Virus record (IMG/VR): IMGVR_UViG_3300027170_000004
Span: 1-22,358 of that record
Strand: one strand, 5' to 3'
DNA length: 22,358 nt
DNA from: a virus
The notes under the pieces are model-generated. The model worked only from the letters and a program-made list of their open reading frames with translations, had not been told where the DNA came from and made no database searches. The position numbers were made by a program, and so were the translations under genes. Every line of letters begins with the position of its first letter. Position 1 is the first letter of the stretch. This document shows, piece by piece, positions 8,847 through 15,627 of the stretch.

Positions 8847-9103
8847 TTTAACAATAATTTATGATACCAGAGTTCTCTTTTCTTTTTATTCCTGTGCGAC
8901 TCTAACCTACAATCCAGTTCTACAATTTGCCCTACCTTATATCCTTTTGCTTTATCTATTGAATCATCCCATGCATGGATTGCTAAGTAGGAGTTGTCTA
9001 GGGTTTCTATGATGACTATTTTGAATTGGTGATCTCCTTTTTCGCCACTTACCTCCTGGTCTTCTCCAATATGTCTAATCTTTCCGTTTACTTTTATGTT
9101 CAT
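8843..9103 (-). CDS. Small OB-fold-like protein, possible second ssDNA-binding protein
   Basis: The 86-aa product opens with IKVNGKIRHIGE, has a mid-strand GDHQFKIVIIE, then KGYKVGQIVELDCRLESHRN and ends WYHKLLLK. The order of beta strands and the glycine and charged positions resemble the DUF3127/OB-fold protein encoded at 5288-5647, although the match is weak and lacks an acidic tail. It lies directly upstream of the replication initiator candidate and overlaps its neighbours by about four bases on each side. A nucleic-acid-binding role is an inference from fold pattern and context. Confidence 0.55.
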   Translation of the reverse strand: MNIKVNGKIRHIGEDQEVSGEKGDHQFKIVIIETLDNSYLAIHAWDDSIDKAKGYKVGQIVELDCRLESHRNKKKRELWYHKLLLK

Positions 9104-9465
9104 TTGATGTGTTCTTTTATAATTTCAGCAAGCGACACCGCTTTACCATGCCTATTTTTTATGTAGTTCATTACTAAACTAGTCTTGGTATGAAATCCTT
9201 TTGCAGTAACCCTGGGGTCTTTTGTGTTATAAAACTCATCCATTATAGAAAGAAACTTTCCTTCCATAAATTCTATGTTACTGATATCTTCAGATAAAAA
9301 ATCTGCTATATCCTCTTTAGAATGCCCATACATCAATGCTATGCCAGTAAATATGCAAACACCAAAATAAGAGTTTCCTTCTATCACTTGATTTACCTCA
9401 AGCGTGTGTGGGTTTTTCACAGCCAAGTTTGCCAGAATTCCCTTTTTTATGTTTTCTAATTCCAT
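9100..9465 (-). CDS. Hypothetical protein of the recombination/replication operon (121 aa)
   Basis: The 121-aa product is mainly helical. The segment GHSKEDIADFLSEDISNIEF at about residues 47-66 looks like a helix-turn-helix, and a second helical region lies near the C-terminus. There is faint similarity to DnaA-type DNA-binding helices, too weak to name. It starts four bases after the exonuclease stop and overlaps the next gene by four bases. It is clearly part of the operon; its function is unknown. Confidence 0.6.
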   Translation of the reverse strand: MELENIKKGILANLAVKNPHTLEVNQVIEGNSYFGVCIFTGIALMYGHSKEDIADFLSEDISNIEFMEGKFLSIMDEFYNTKDPRVTAKGFHTKTSLVMNYIKNRHGKAVSLAEIIKEHIK

Positions 9466-9468
9466 GTT

Positions 9469-10491
9469 TTAAAATTTAGGTTTTTCAATATCCTTATATC
9501 TTACATTGAAGGTTTTTCCCCAAATAATCTTCCCTTTCTCACCAAAATCTACCTCTTGTGCCCCTCTATGAATCATCATTTGCTTGATAAGTTGCTGAGT
9601 AAGATTTTTATTTGCTTTTGCCTCTTTCTCATTTTCCCTGTGTACGATATATGCTTTTGTTAAATCTTCCAGATCATCATTACCATTAATCTTTACTCTA
9701 TCAACCATTGCTTTATGTTTCTCTGAAAGAAACTGGTCAAGATCAATTTTATATTCTTCTTCTACAGAAGGCTCTAAGTGAGATACCAATCTGTATACCT
9801 CGTTATTGTTCATTGCATCTCCTTCGAGTTCTATGGTTTGCCTTGCCTCTTGAACACTATTGTAGAACCTTTCTCCTTCCTCTATAATTGTTTCTTGAAT
9901 GTTTGGGTTTGCCTCGATTGTAAAAACATCCATATGTCTTCCATCTTTTAAAAAAGCAAACTGACCATATGCATATTCAAGAACAAGCATATATAATTGT
10001 ATTTGTGCTATATAGTATGGAGGAATTCCTCCTTCCCATTTATCTGCATTGTATCCAGAAATAGTTTTAATTTCTAAAATACCTCTTCCCTCCATCTCAT
10101 CGTGCTGTACTATTTGTCTGTCTATGTTAGCAAACAAAAAAGGATATTTAGGATTAACAAATATAGAATTCCTTCTTATTGATTTTCTTAATTTGTTTTT
10201 AGACTGGTAGTTGTTTATCATTTCAACAGGATCTCCAGTCCAATATTGCCATAGGTCAGCAACATAATCTTCAAGTAGCCTACCATGAAACATGACTTCA
10301 TTGTCTATGTTCTTAATATTTGCAGTTCCTACTGATTGATTCCATCTGGTGATTTTAGATGTCCAGGGGTTTAACCCTAATAGTGTTGAGGCATCTGATC
10401 CTCCCACCATACCTTTATAGACTAAGGATTTTCTTAATTCTACCCACTCTTCGTAGGTTAGGTTTGCTGTTGGTATTCTTTTTAATTTCAT
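9469..10491 (-). CDS. YqaJ-type viral recombinase / exonuclease
   Basis: The 340-aa protein carries the YqaJ version of the lambda-exonuclease-type PD-(D/E)XK fold. Visible motifs are GGSDAS (31-36), HGRLLE with E74, D124 in FANIDR, the catalytic E140-x-K142 in ILEIKTISG, and QIQLYM (163-168). It should degrade one strand of dsDNA ends to give ssDNA for annealing. The upstream gene in the operon encodes a Rad52-like annealase, giving the usual exonuclease/annealase pair. Its start is preceded by an A/T leader with AAAACTA and, just before that, by a hairpin plus T-run, so its expression may be attenuated. The C-terminal region beyond 220 is helical and less conserved. Confidence 0.88.
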   Translation of the reverse strand: MKLKRIPTANLTYEEWVELRKSLVYKGMVGGSDASTLLGLNPWTSKITRWNQSVGTANIKNIDNEVMFHGRLLEDYVADLWQYWTGDPVEMINNYQSKNKLRKSIRRNSIFVNPKYPFLFANIDRQIVQHDEMEGRGILEIKTISGYNADKWEGGIPPYYIAQIQLYMLVLEYAYGQFAFLKDGRHMDVFTIEANPNIQETIIEEGERFYNSVQEARQTIELEGDAMNNNEVYRLVSHLEPSVEEEYKIDLDQFLSEKHKAMVDRVKINGNDDLEDLTKAYIVHRENEKEAKANKNLTQQLIKQMMIHRGAQEVDFGEKGKIIWGKTFNVRYKDIEKPKF

Positions 10492-10501
10492 AATTAGTTT
10501 T

Positions 10502-10568
10502 AAAAAAAGGGGAGGCTATCAATTACACTCTTGGGTGTTTTTGATTTGTTGTTGGCTTGTACCTCCCC
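10502..10568 (-). terminator. Hairpin plus T-run between annealase and exonuclease genes (attenuator candidate)
   Basis: In the leftward sense GGGGAGG pairs exactly with CCTCCCC, followed directly by seven Ts, with an inner small hairpin (ACAC/GTGT) in the loop. It looks like an intrinsic terminator or processing site and ends ten bases before the exonuclease ATG. Confidence 0.55.
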
Positions 10569-10579
10569 TATGGGTTTAT

Positions 10580-11116
10580 TTACTTACTCGCTTTGCTGAC
10601 TGCTTTCTGTGACTTCTTCGAGTTTATAGTCTTTCTTAATAGATCAATTTGTTCTTTTGTTAATTGATTCTTATAAGATGAAAGTTTTTTCTCTACATAC
10701 ACATAGTCTGTATCAATATGCTTTAGCATATCTTCAAACAATTTGTTTCCAGATTCTACTTGTACTTGCTCTAATTCTTTCGCCTCATACTCATCCATGA
10801 TAGTATCTTCTCCTCCATCTGCTATACCAAAAATAAACAGTGCTCTATTCAAAGCACCAGACTGGCATTTTTGAGATGCAAAAGGTTCGTTTGCTCTTTT
10901 ATGAGCAATTCCATCTGCGACAACAATATGTTCTGAATTTAAAACTGAACCCCTCATCATAATTGTACTTTCGTTCAATTCGACAATCTCAGTTTGTGTG
11001 TAGAATCCTTCGGTTCTGTAGTAGTCATTAAAATAACTTAATCTCTCAGTCCAAGGTACTATTTCTTTTCCTCCTCCAATTCTAGTTTTCTTTAGTTTCC
11101 TTTTTAGTTTCCCCAT
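10580..11116 (-). CDS. Rad52-like single-strand annealing protein (probable)
   Basis: The 178-aa product has a basic N-terminus (MGKLKRKLKKTRIGGGK), a central beta-rich part and the block KRANEPFASQKCQSGALNRA followed by LFIFGI. This corresponds to the conserved helix of Rad52/ERF-type annealases, in which small residues precede RAL-x-x-x-GI. The C-terminal third is lysine-rich and helical. It would bind ssDNA made by the neighbouring YqaJ exonuclease and anneal complementary strands. The assignment rests on that block and the gene pairing; overall similarity cannot be measured here. Its start overlaps the upstream small gene by 35 bases. Confidence 0.65.
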   Translation of the reverse strand: MGKLKRKLKKTRIGGGKEIVPWTERLSYFNDYYRTEGFYTQTEIVELNESTIMMRGSVLNSEHIVVADGIAHKRANEPFASQKCQSGALNRALFIFGIADGGEDTIMDEYEAKELEQVQVESGNKLFEDMLKHIDTDYVYVEKKLSSYKNQLTKEQIDLLRKTINSKKSQKAVSKASK

Positions 11117-11330
11117 GATTATTTTTTATTAAGTTGGTTAAATAAATATTTACTATAAAATACTTTCTTGTGTGAAACAAGATTGATTCCCAGTCGAAAA
11201 TCCATTCCTTAATTCTCCTCTTCATACATAACTCTTCAAAGTTATCTAAGAGGTATAGTTTGAAATCTCTAAGAGAAAAACGCTTCCGATCATGAATAAT
11301 CTCTCTATTTTCGTAGTCGAATCTGACCAT
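11082..11330 (-). CDS. Hypothetical protein, first gene of the leftward replication operon (82 aa)
   Basis: The 82-aa product is rich in R, K, F and Y, with IIHDRKRFSLRDFKLYLLDN in the first half and a hydrophilic tail (HGETKKETKEN). No domain was recognised. It is the first gene after a non-coding gap that shares motifs with the 19175-19475 control region, so it may be the first product of the replication/recombination transcript. The tail overlaps the annealase start by 35 bases, unusual for this genome; the annealase might start later, but no good alternative ATG is seen. Confidence 0.5.
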   Translation of the reverse strand: MVRFDYENREIIHDRKRFSLRDFKLYLLDNFEELCMKRRIKEWIFDWESILFHTRKYFIVNIYLTNLIKNNHGETKKETKEN

Positions 11331-11416
11331 GTAATAATGTTATTTATCATGTCGTGGTGTTGTGGTGTAAAGGTAAAAATAAATTACACTTATTAACGAT
11401 TGTTCAAAAAATAATG
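11331..11416 (-). promoter_or_regulatory. Putative promoter/leader region of the leftward replication operon
   Basis: This 86-base gap separates the integrase end from the replication operon. It contains GGTGTTGTGGTGT (11356-11368) and ATTAACGAT (11392-11400) on the plus strand, both also found in the 19175-19475 gap. In the leftward sense TACCTTTA resembles the Bacteroidota -7 box TAnnTTTG with one mismatch. Promoter activity is inferred. Confidence 0.4.
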
Positions 11417-12394
11417 TTAAATAGTTATTAACATTTCGTTGGTTAACAGGTTTGCCATTTCCTTCTGTTTCTGGATACTGCTTTTGTTGGTGAATTTCAC
11501 ATATCTGTAGAAAGCCTCAGACCCATTCGCATGACCACTTATTTCTCTTACTTCCATTTCAGTCAATCCTTTACTTAAATAATATGTGATTGCACTACTC
11601 CTTAATTTATGTGGTGTATATAATTCCCAGAGTTTGTTTGTGCATTTTTTGGGGTTGCCTTCATAATCATATAAGTAGGTTACTTTGTCAATACAGAAAG
11701 CCTGGTATTGTTGTAATAATTTTTTTAGATTTCTTCTGAATGTAACTATATCTAATTTCCATTTAGTCTTTACAATAAAGTCTTTTACATCCTGTGGAAG
11801 ATAGAAATTACTTATCGATCCAGTTCCTTTTTTTGTAATGATAGTGACAGAATCACTATTTGTATCACATTCAAACCCTACCAGATCACTAATTCTCATG
11901 CAAGAGTATAACATAAGCCTTGTATAATACCATGTTGTATGTAGAGACTTGTCAATTGGCATTGCTGTATGTATTAGTTCTACTTCTTCTGGAGTCATTG
12001 CGATTACTTCTGTCTTCACCTCCTTAACTGATTGTAATTTAGGAAACCAGTATCCGTACTCTTCCTCTCCCTTTTTAAGTGTTGCTCTTATTGTTTTAAG
12101 ATGAGATTTTCTGGTGTTAGGATGTTTAAAGTCCTCAGTTAATAGGTTAAGGTATTTGTTTACCTTCCCTTGTAGAGACTTCTTTACTCTGATTCTACTT
12201 CTTCTTTCTACTACTGCATTCAAATCTAAATTCTCAATATTAAAATTATACTTATATCTTTTCATGGTATTGTATACACCTTTATAAGATTTAATTGTTG
12301 AGTAGTTTAGTTTCTTTCCGTTGTGAAGAATCTCTCCACTTTCTAATTTATTTATAATGTCCTTTAATAAAGAGACAAAGGTATGTTCTTTCAT
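11417..12394 (-). CDS. int: Tyrosine recombinase / phage integrase
   Basis: The 325-aa protein has a SAM-like core-binding domain (about 30-115) and a catalytic domain (about 130-315). Catalytic residues are visible: R167 in SCMRISDL, K188 or K189 in TKKGTG, H262 and R265 in PHKLRSSAITYYL, H288 in SGHANGS, and Y298 in FYRYVKF as nucleophile. It should join the phage attP to a host attB. A sequence resembling the 3' end of a tRNA gene lies about 85 bases upstream of its start and is the likely attP core. The gene is leftward, behind a terminator-like hairpin, so it probably has its own promoter in the 12395-12523 gap. Confidence 0.95.
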   Translation of the reverse strand: MKEHTFVSLLKDIINKLESGEILHNGKKLNYSTIKSYKGVYNTMKRYKYNFNIENLDLNAVVERRSRIRVKKSLQGKVNKYLNLLTEDFKHPNTRKSHLKTIRATLKKGEEEYGYWFPKLQSVKEVKTEVIAMTPEEVELIHTAMPIDKSLHTTWYYTRLMLYSCMRISDLVGFECDTNSDSVTIITKKGTGSISNFYLPQDVKDFIVKTKWKLDIVTFRRNLKKLLQQYQAFCIDKVTYLYDYEGNPKKCTNKLWELYTPHKLRSSAITYYLSKGLTEMEVREISGHANGSEAFYRYVKFTNKSSIQKQKEMANLLTNEMLITI

Positions 12395-12443
12395 GTTTAT
12401 GAATTAATAGGGTTAAACAGGTAGGTTGGATATATGAGATTGT

Positions 12444-12470
12444 AAAAGCCTCTCCATTGACTGGAAAGGC
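12444..12470 (-). terminator. Intrinsic terminator candidate upstream of the integrase
   Basis: In the leftward sense GCCTTTCC and GGAGAGGC form an 8-bp stem with one mismatch around a 7-base loop, followed by TTTT. It would end transcripts from the DnaA-like gene and the small gene before the integrase. Confidence 0.5.
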
Positions 12471-12477
12471 ACATTGT

Positions 12478-12499
12478 TGTAGTCCCTAGGGGAATCGAT
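12478..12499 (-). other. Putative attP core, identical in form to a tRNA 3' end
   Basis: On the minus strand the sequence TCGATTCCCCTAGGGACTAC has the T-loop, 3' T-stem (CCCC) and 3' acceptor strand of a tRNA, as I recall for Bacteroidota tRNA-Glu. The 5' half of a tRNA is absent. It lies between the integrase start and the next gene, where phages that integrate into tRNA genes keep attP. Exact core limits are unknown. Confidence 0.65.
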
Positions 12500-12523
12500 T
12501 TACAATCGTTCAATTTATCAAAA

Positions 12524-12748
12524 TTACCTAGCAATAATATCATCAATTTCTTGTGCTAAATTCGAGTAGTATTCTATAATCCTTGATGATTCTTGAAACA
12601 TTAACTGAGTCTTCCCAGTTTTCTTTTGGTTCAATCTACTCTTTCTTGTTTTAGACCCATATACATATTCGCATACATCGGTAGAGGTTATTCCTTTTAT
12701 GTTTAGGAGTTCTCTGGCTTTCTTCTTATATATTAATTGAGATTTCAT
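12524..12748 (-). CDS. Small basic protein, possible HTH / excisionase-type
   Basis: The 74-aa product is basic. A pattern ARELLNIKGITSTDVCEYVY followed by GSKTRKSRLNQKKTG may form a helix-turn-helix. It lies just beyond the putative attP and ends about 25 bases from it, the position of recombination directionality factors in many phages. No excisionase family was recognised, so that role is only suggested by location, size and charge. A Cro-like regulator is an alternative. Confidence 0.5.
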   Translation of the reverse strand: MKSQLIYKKKARELLNIKGITSTDVCEYVYGSKTRKSRLNQKKTGKTQLMFQESSRIIEYYSNLAQEIDDIIAR

Positions 12749-12770
12749 TATTTAGTTGGTTGGGTTTTAG

Positions 12771-13343
12771 TTATAATATTACTTTGTCCTTCCAATTTAG
12801 TGAAGGATCTCTATTTGTCAAAGTTTGTCTTACAGAATTTTTAATTCTTTCTGTAGCCGAATCTGACTCATAGATTGTTGTTAATGAATTAGATGGTAAA
12901 CTGTCCAATTCAAACATTAAAGCAGAATTTAATTTTGCCTCAAAGTTTTCGTGTAGTTTGTCGTACTGGTCTTGCAGAATATTATTCTTTTTGACTAGTC
13001 CGATATAATCATCTAATAAATCTTGATTGTCAGTTCTTTCAACATCAAAGTCGAAATCATGTTCCAACATTTCAAGAGTGTTGTGGTACTTCCTTTTAAG
13101 TTCCTTGTCAATGTCGTAAAAATTTTTAAATTGCTTTAATGCATGAATACCAGTTGCATGGTTTTTTCCTATGTAATTTGCTGAATGAGATATAGGTACT
13201 CTCAAATGATCATGCACTATTTTAAAATAAATTTGTCTGGCATCCACATTGTGTCTCTCCCTGTTTCCATGAACCTTGCCCATCGAAACCGTATCGATTA
13301 TTTTGATAATCGCATCAAGTTTTAGTTGTAATTGTTTTGTCAT
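12771..13343 (-). CDS. Protein with DnaA domain-IV-like DNA-binding region
   Basis: The 190-aa product has, at about residues 35-75, the pattern of the DnaA C-terminal DNA-binding domain: ARQIYFKIVHDHLRVPIS, then YIGKNHATGIHALKQFKN. The second part matches the DnaA motif in which the residues before the alanine-rich helix read IG-x-x-H-x-T-x-x-HA. No AAA+ domain is present, so it is a stand-alone DNA binder, followed by a helical tail. It may recognise DnaA-box-like sites in the phage or host origin, acting in initiation or in interference with host DnaA. Its leader is very A-rich. Function is inferred from the motif. Confidence 0.6.
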   Translation of the reverse strand: MTKQLQLKLDAIIKIIDTVSMGKVHGNRERHNVDARQIYFKIVHDHLRVPISHSANYIGKNHATGIHALKQFKNFYDIDKELKRKYHNTLEMLEHDFDFDVERTDNQDLLDDYIGLVKKNNILQDQYDKLHENFEAKLNSALMFELDSLPSNSLTTIYESDSATERIKNSVRQTLTNRDPSLNWKDKVIL

Positions 13344-13356
13344 TTTTTTCTTTTTT

Positions 13357-13379
13357 AAAAGAAGGCATAGTTTCGCCTC
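13357..13379 (-). terminator. Weak terminator-like hairpin
   Basis: In the leftward sense AGGC and GCCT enclose an eight-base loop and are followed by TCTTTT. The stem is short, so this is only a candidate end for the accessory-gene transcript before the DnaA-like gene. Confidence 0.3.
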
Positions 13380-13425
13380 GTGACGACCAAGTTTAAAAGG
13401 TTAATAATATACCCTCTTCTTTAAT

Positions 13426-13737
13426 TTATCGTTGTAATTCTTCTACTATAGATTCACCTATAAGTTTGGATATGTTCCATTCATCAGACCAGTATTTTTT
13501 TGATCTTTCTATTGAACCTTTATCTCCTCTAGAAACTTGGTATCTAGATGGAGCCCATGTGAAAATATTTATTTTGTGGGATCTGTATGCTAAGAAACAA
13601 GCACCAGAATCAAGAGCCTCTTTACACTTTTGTGTTATCTCTCCTCCGAGTCTCCAAGCCTCACCAGAGTCAATTAAGTCTTGGTAAATCTTGAATCCAT
13701 ACTGCTTTTGCAGTTTTCTAATTTTACTTTCGTTCAT
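13426..13737 (-). CDS. Hypothetical protein, paralogue of the product of 17043-17321
   Basis: The 103-aa product shares with the protein of 17043-17321 an N-terminal KLQ-x(3)-G helix, a W-x(3)-G-x-I block, the sequence SGACFL (SGACML in the other), and PSRYQVSRGDKGS (PSRYEVQRGTTGS in the other). The two are clearly related and lie about 3.5 kb apart in the same accessory block. No named family or catalytic motif was recognised; one conserved cysteine is shared. A recent duplication is unlikely because similarity is confined to these blocks. Confidence 0.65.
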   Translation of the reverse strand: MNESKIRKLQKQYGFKIYQDLIDSGEAWRLGGEITQKCKEALDSGACFLAYRSHKINIFTWAPSRYQVSRGDKGSIERSKKYWSDEWNISKLIGESIVEELQR

Positions 13738-13811
13738 AATATCAGTTTTTTTTAGAGACTAAATAATGAGTTTATGGGTGCTAAATTAACATTTAATGTT
13801 GATAAAACAAA

Positions 13812-13964
13812 TTATTCTCTATCCGAAATTGAATTTTCGTTCAAGTTTGCATCCCTCCATAAGTATTGTTTGCCTTTGATATTGTGATACATAGAAACAA
13901 TAAAATGCTCTGGTGCATCTGGGAACATTTCTTTTACTTTAATATATATAGGGTCTTTTTCCAT
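13812..13964 (-). CDS. Small hypothetical protein (50 aa)
   Basis: A 50-residue ORF from the ATG at 13964 encodes a protein-like sequence with KDPIYIKVKEMFPDAPEHFI and an aromatic YLWRD segment. It starts four bases after the stop of the next upstream small ORF, consistent with an operon. About 75 bases without a gene follow before the next coding region. No family recognised. Confidence 0.5.
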   Translation of the reverse strand: MEKDPIYIKVKEMFPDAPEHFIVSMYHNIKGKQYLWRDANLNENSISDRE

Positions 13965-13967
13965 TAT

Positions 13968-14072
13968 TCAGTTATTATAATTATTAGTATTGTTACAAAA
14001 AGTCCAATCATGCTAAAGAATGCACCTTTGTAGTTAGTTTTCATTTGTTGAGGTGACCTTCCTTGATTCATA
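13968..14072 (-). CDS. Very small membrane protein (34 aa)
   Basis: The ORF begins at 14072, overlapping the end of the upstream gene by five bases. It encodes 34 residues: a short hydrophilic start (MNQGRSPQQMKTNYKG) and one hydrophobic segment (AFFSMIGLFVTILIIY). A single-pass membrane peptide is likely. The role is unknown; similar tiny membrane ORFs occur at 14942-15055 and 18028-18150 in this block. Confidence 0.45.
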
Positions 14073-14433
14073 GTCTTAGATTTTTTAGTTCTTTTTCAGC
14101 AACCTCTTTAGTCATATAGTATTTTGTGTCTGGGTTCTGATCATGTAATTTTTCACTTTCATAATCCCAACAAGACCAAACTATCTTCCCATTTTCAATA
14201 GTCCAGTAATCATCTCCTTCATCAAAAGGATATACTACACCATTTCTTTTGGCTTTTAATCTTTTAACATTAATCATGTAATCAATAGTCTCATCGACTG
14301 TCTTCATTACATTACCTAATTGTGCTTTAATGTTCATTAGATAATCTAATGATTCTGGGTCATACTGATATTTTTCAGATACTACATCCAGAATGTTTTT
14401 CTTTATGAAATCTTCCATTTTTATTTCTGACAT
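14068..14433 (-). CDS. Hypothetical phage protein with DDYWTI motif (121 aa)
   Basis: The 121-aa product has a helical N-terminal two-thirds and a C-terminal region with GDDYWTIENGKIVWSCWDYE and later MTKEVAEKELKNL. This end resembles a small module found at the ends of many phage proteins: an acidic pair, YW-x-I, and a closing TKEEAE helix. Its function is unknown. It lies one base after its upstream neighbour, so the two are probably co-translated. Confidence 0.6.
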   Translation of the reverse strand: MSEIKMEDFIKKNILDVVSEKYQYDPESLDYLMNIKAQLGNVMKTVDETIDYMINVKRLKAKRNGVVYPFDEGDDYWTIENGKIVWSCWDYESEKLHDQNPDTKYYMTKEVAEKELKNLRL

Positions 14434-14434
14434 T

Positions 14435-14812
14435 TTATTTAAGTTTAGTGAATTGAATTGTTAAATTTTCTTTCCAGTTGTCTGAGTCGTTTTCATACTC
14501 TTCCAGAATAGCATTGACCAAAGGGAGTTCATCGATCCCTAGTTTACATAATCTGGTCATAAGTTCATCTGTATGTTTTTGTAGGTTTACCAGAAATTCT
14601 TCATTCTCTCCATACATCCTATCAAGGAGTTGGTTAGTGGCTTTTTCTAGTTCCTTTTCTGCTTGTTTCACTTTAAATTTTAGTGAATGCTTAAATACTG
14701 GTGTGTGTGATACTTCATCAAGTGACTCCAGTAATAATTGTGAGTAGAAAGTTGCTTTAACTACTGCATAGCGTATGTCGTTTTTATTCATAGTTTTTAT
14801 TTTTAATTTCAA
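14435..14812 (-). CDS. Hypothetical helical protein (125 aa)
   Basis: The 125-aa product is almost entirely helical and charged, with VKQAEKELEKATNQLLDRMY and a later HTDELMTRLCKLG. It may form a coiled coil or helical bundle. The leader before its ATG contains AAAAACT, a shortened form of the element ahead of six other starts in this block. It overlaps the end of the upstream gene by 29 bases. An ATG three codons before the second methionine cannot be excluded. No family recognised. Confidence 0.55.
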   Translation of the reverse strand: MKLKIKTMNKNDIRYAVVKATFYSQLLLESLDEVSHTPVFKHSLKFKVKQAEKELEKATNQLLDRMYGENEEFLVNLQKHTDELMTRLCKLGIDELPLVNAILEEYENDSDNWKENLTIQFTKLK

Positions 14813-14945
14813 TTTTTAATTGCATCTCTTCCCAAACCTCCTCCATGAATTCCAATTTCTGGTTTTCATTATCTGCATACTTAGGGTATGTTGTCCAGTA
14901 TGCTTTTCTCTTTGTTTTTAAAAGTGATTTTAAAAGTTTGATCAT
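14784..14945 (-). CDS. Small basic hypothetical protein (53 aa)
   Basis: The ATG at 14945 is chosen because it forms an ATGA overlap with the stop of the small membrane ORF upstream; an ATG at 14984 would extend it within that ORF. The 53-aa product starts MIKLLKSLLKTKRKAYWTTY and continues with an acidic EFMEEVWEEM helix. It shows no known domain. It overlaps the next gene by 29 bases. Confidence 0.5.
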   Translation of the reverse strand: MIKLLKSLLKTKRKAYWTTYPKYADNENQKLEFMEEVWEEMQLKIEIKNKNYE

Positions 14946-15055
14946 AGATTTTTTATTATTAAGAACAGGATGAAGAACATCCACACCAATATAATTAGTG
15001 TGAATATCCCCTCTCCCACTCCTTGTTTAAACTTTCTCTTTAGTTCTGGCTTCAT
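14942..15055 (-). CDS. Very small membrane protein (37 aa)
   Basis: This 37-residue ORF starts at 15055 inside the end of the Api92-like gene and stops in an ATGA overlap with the next start. The sequence has a basic head (MKPELKRKFKQGVGEG) and a strongly hydrophobic tail (IFTLIILVWMFFILFLII), typical of a single-pass membrane peptide with the N-terminus inside. The role is unknown. The exact translational coupling supports it. Confidence 0.5.
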   Translation of the reverse strand: MKPELKRKFKQGVGEGIFTLIILVWMFFILFLIIKNL

Positions 15056-15611
15056 TATATATTTTTTCTATTTCCTTTTTCTTTGCGTAAGGATATTCTA
15101 TTACAGCCTCTTCTAAAGTAAAAACTTCATCAGCAAACATTTCACCTAAATCATATTCCCAAGTTTCGTAACTCTCTCTGTATTGCCACTCATCGTAGGA
15201 GTAATCCTCTTTTTTTGTTATTCCATCTTCATCAAACGTTGTTCGCCCTCCAAAGTCACATCCACCTTCCTCGTATTCTATTTCAGCCTTGAGTTTATAC
15301 TTTTTACAAATTTCCTCGACAAGTTTAATTGGGGGTGACCATGCAGAATCACCATAGACTCTTAATCCATGATCATCAGACTCCATTTCAAAATCGAACC
15401 ATTTAGTTCCATACATATAGAAGACATTAAAGTTATCTCCATACTTTTTTTTGAAGCCTTCGCCTCCATCAAGTTTACCTTCGCCTATTACATACTCACT
15501 CCACTCCGTAAAGTATTTAGATTTATCATAGGTTTTAAGTTTCTTTTCTAATTTGCTGAGAGTAGATTTACTTCCCTCAAACGTTATCCAGTTATTACAA
15601 TTATTTGCCAT
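15027..15611 (-). CDS. Api92-like / YubB ferredoxin-like domain protein
   Basis: The 194-aa product opens MANNCNNWITFEGSKSTLSK, the usual start of the family with a ferredoxin-like domain found in phage Api92-type and plasmid YubB proteins. It also has the family blocks GDSAWSPPIKL (about 86-96) and YEEGGCDFGG (about 113-122). The family is common on mobile elements; its biochemical role is unknown. The start follows a full copy of the leader element, and the stop of the upstream gene overlaps that element. One GGTCACC site lies in its WSPP codons. Confidence 0.8.
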   Translation of the reverse strand: MANNCNNWITFEGSKSTLSKLEKKLKTYDKSKYFTEWSEYVIGEGKLDGGEGFKKKYGDNFNVFYMYGTKWFDFEMESDDHGLRVYGDSAWSPPIKLVEEICKKYKLKAEIEYEEGGCDFGGRTTFDEDGITKKEDYSYDEWQYRESYETWEYDLGEMFADEVFTLEEAVIEYPYAKKKEIEKIYNEARTKEKV

Positions 15612-15627
15612 ATTATATAGTTTTTAA
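15612..15627 (-). promoter_or_regulatory. Start-codon leader element, copy 1
   Basis: Near-identical to ATTAAAACTATATAAT and ending at the base before the ATG of the Api92-like gene; it also contains the stop codon of the upstream gene. Copies 2-6 sit at five other starts. Confidence 0.6.

Noticed and set aside
12491-12510. Inverted repeat CGATT/AATCG beside the attP core as an integrase core site
   Set aside because: The arms are short and partly belong to the tRNA-like sequence; the evidence is not enough to call core or arm sites.
14478-14747. 89-aa plus-strand ORF rich in serine
   Set aside because: Serine-rich antisense shadow of the lysine- and glutamate-rich helical protein encoded on the minus strand.
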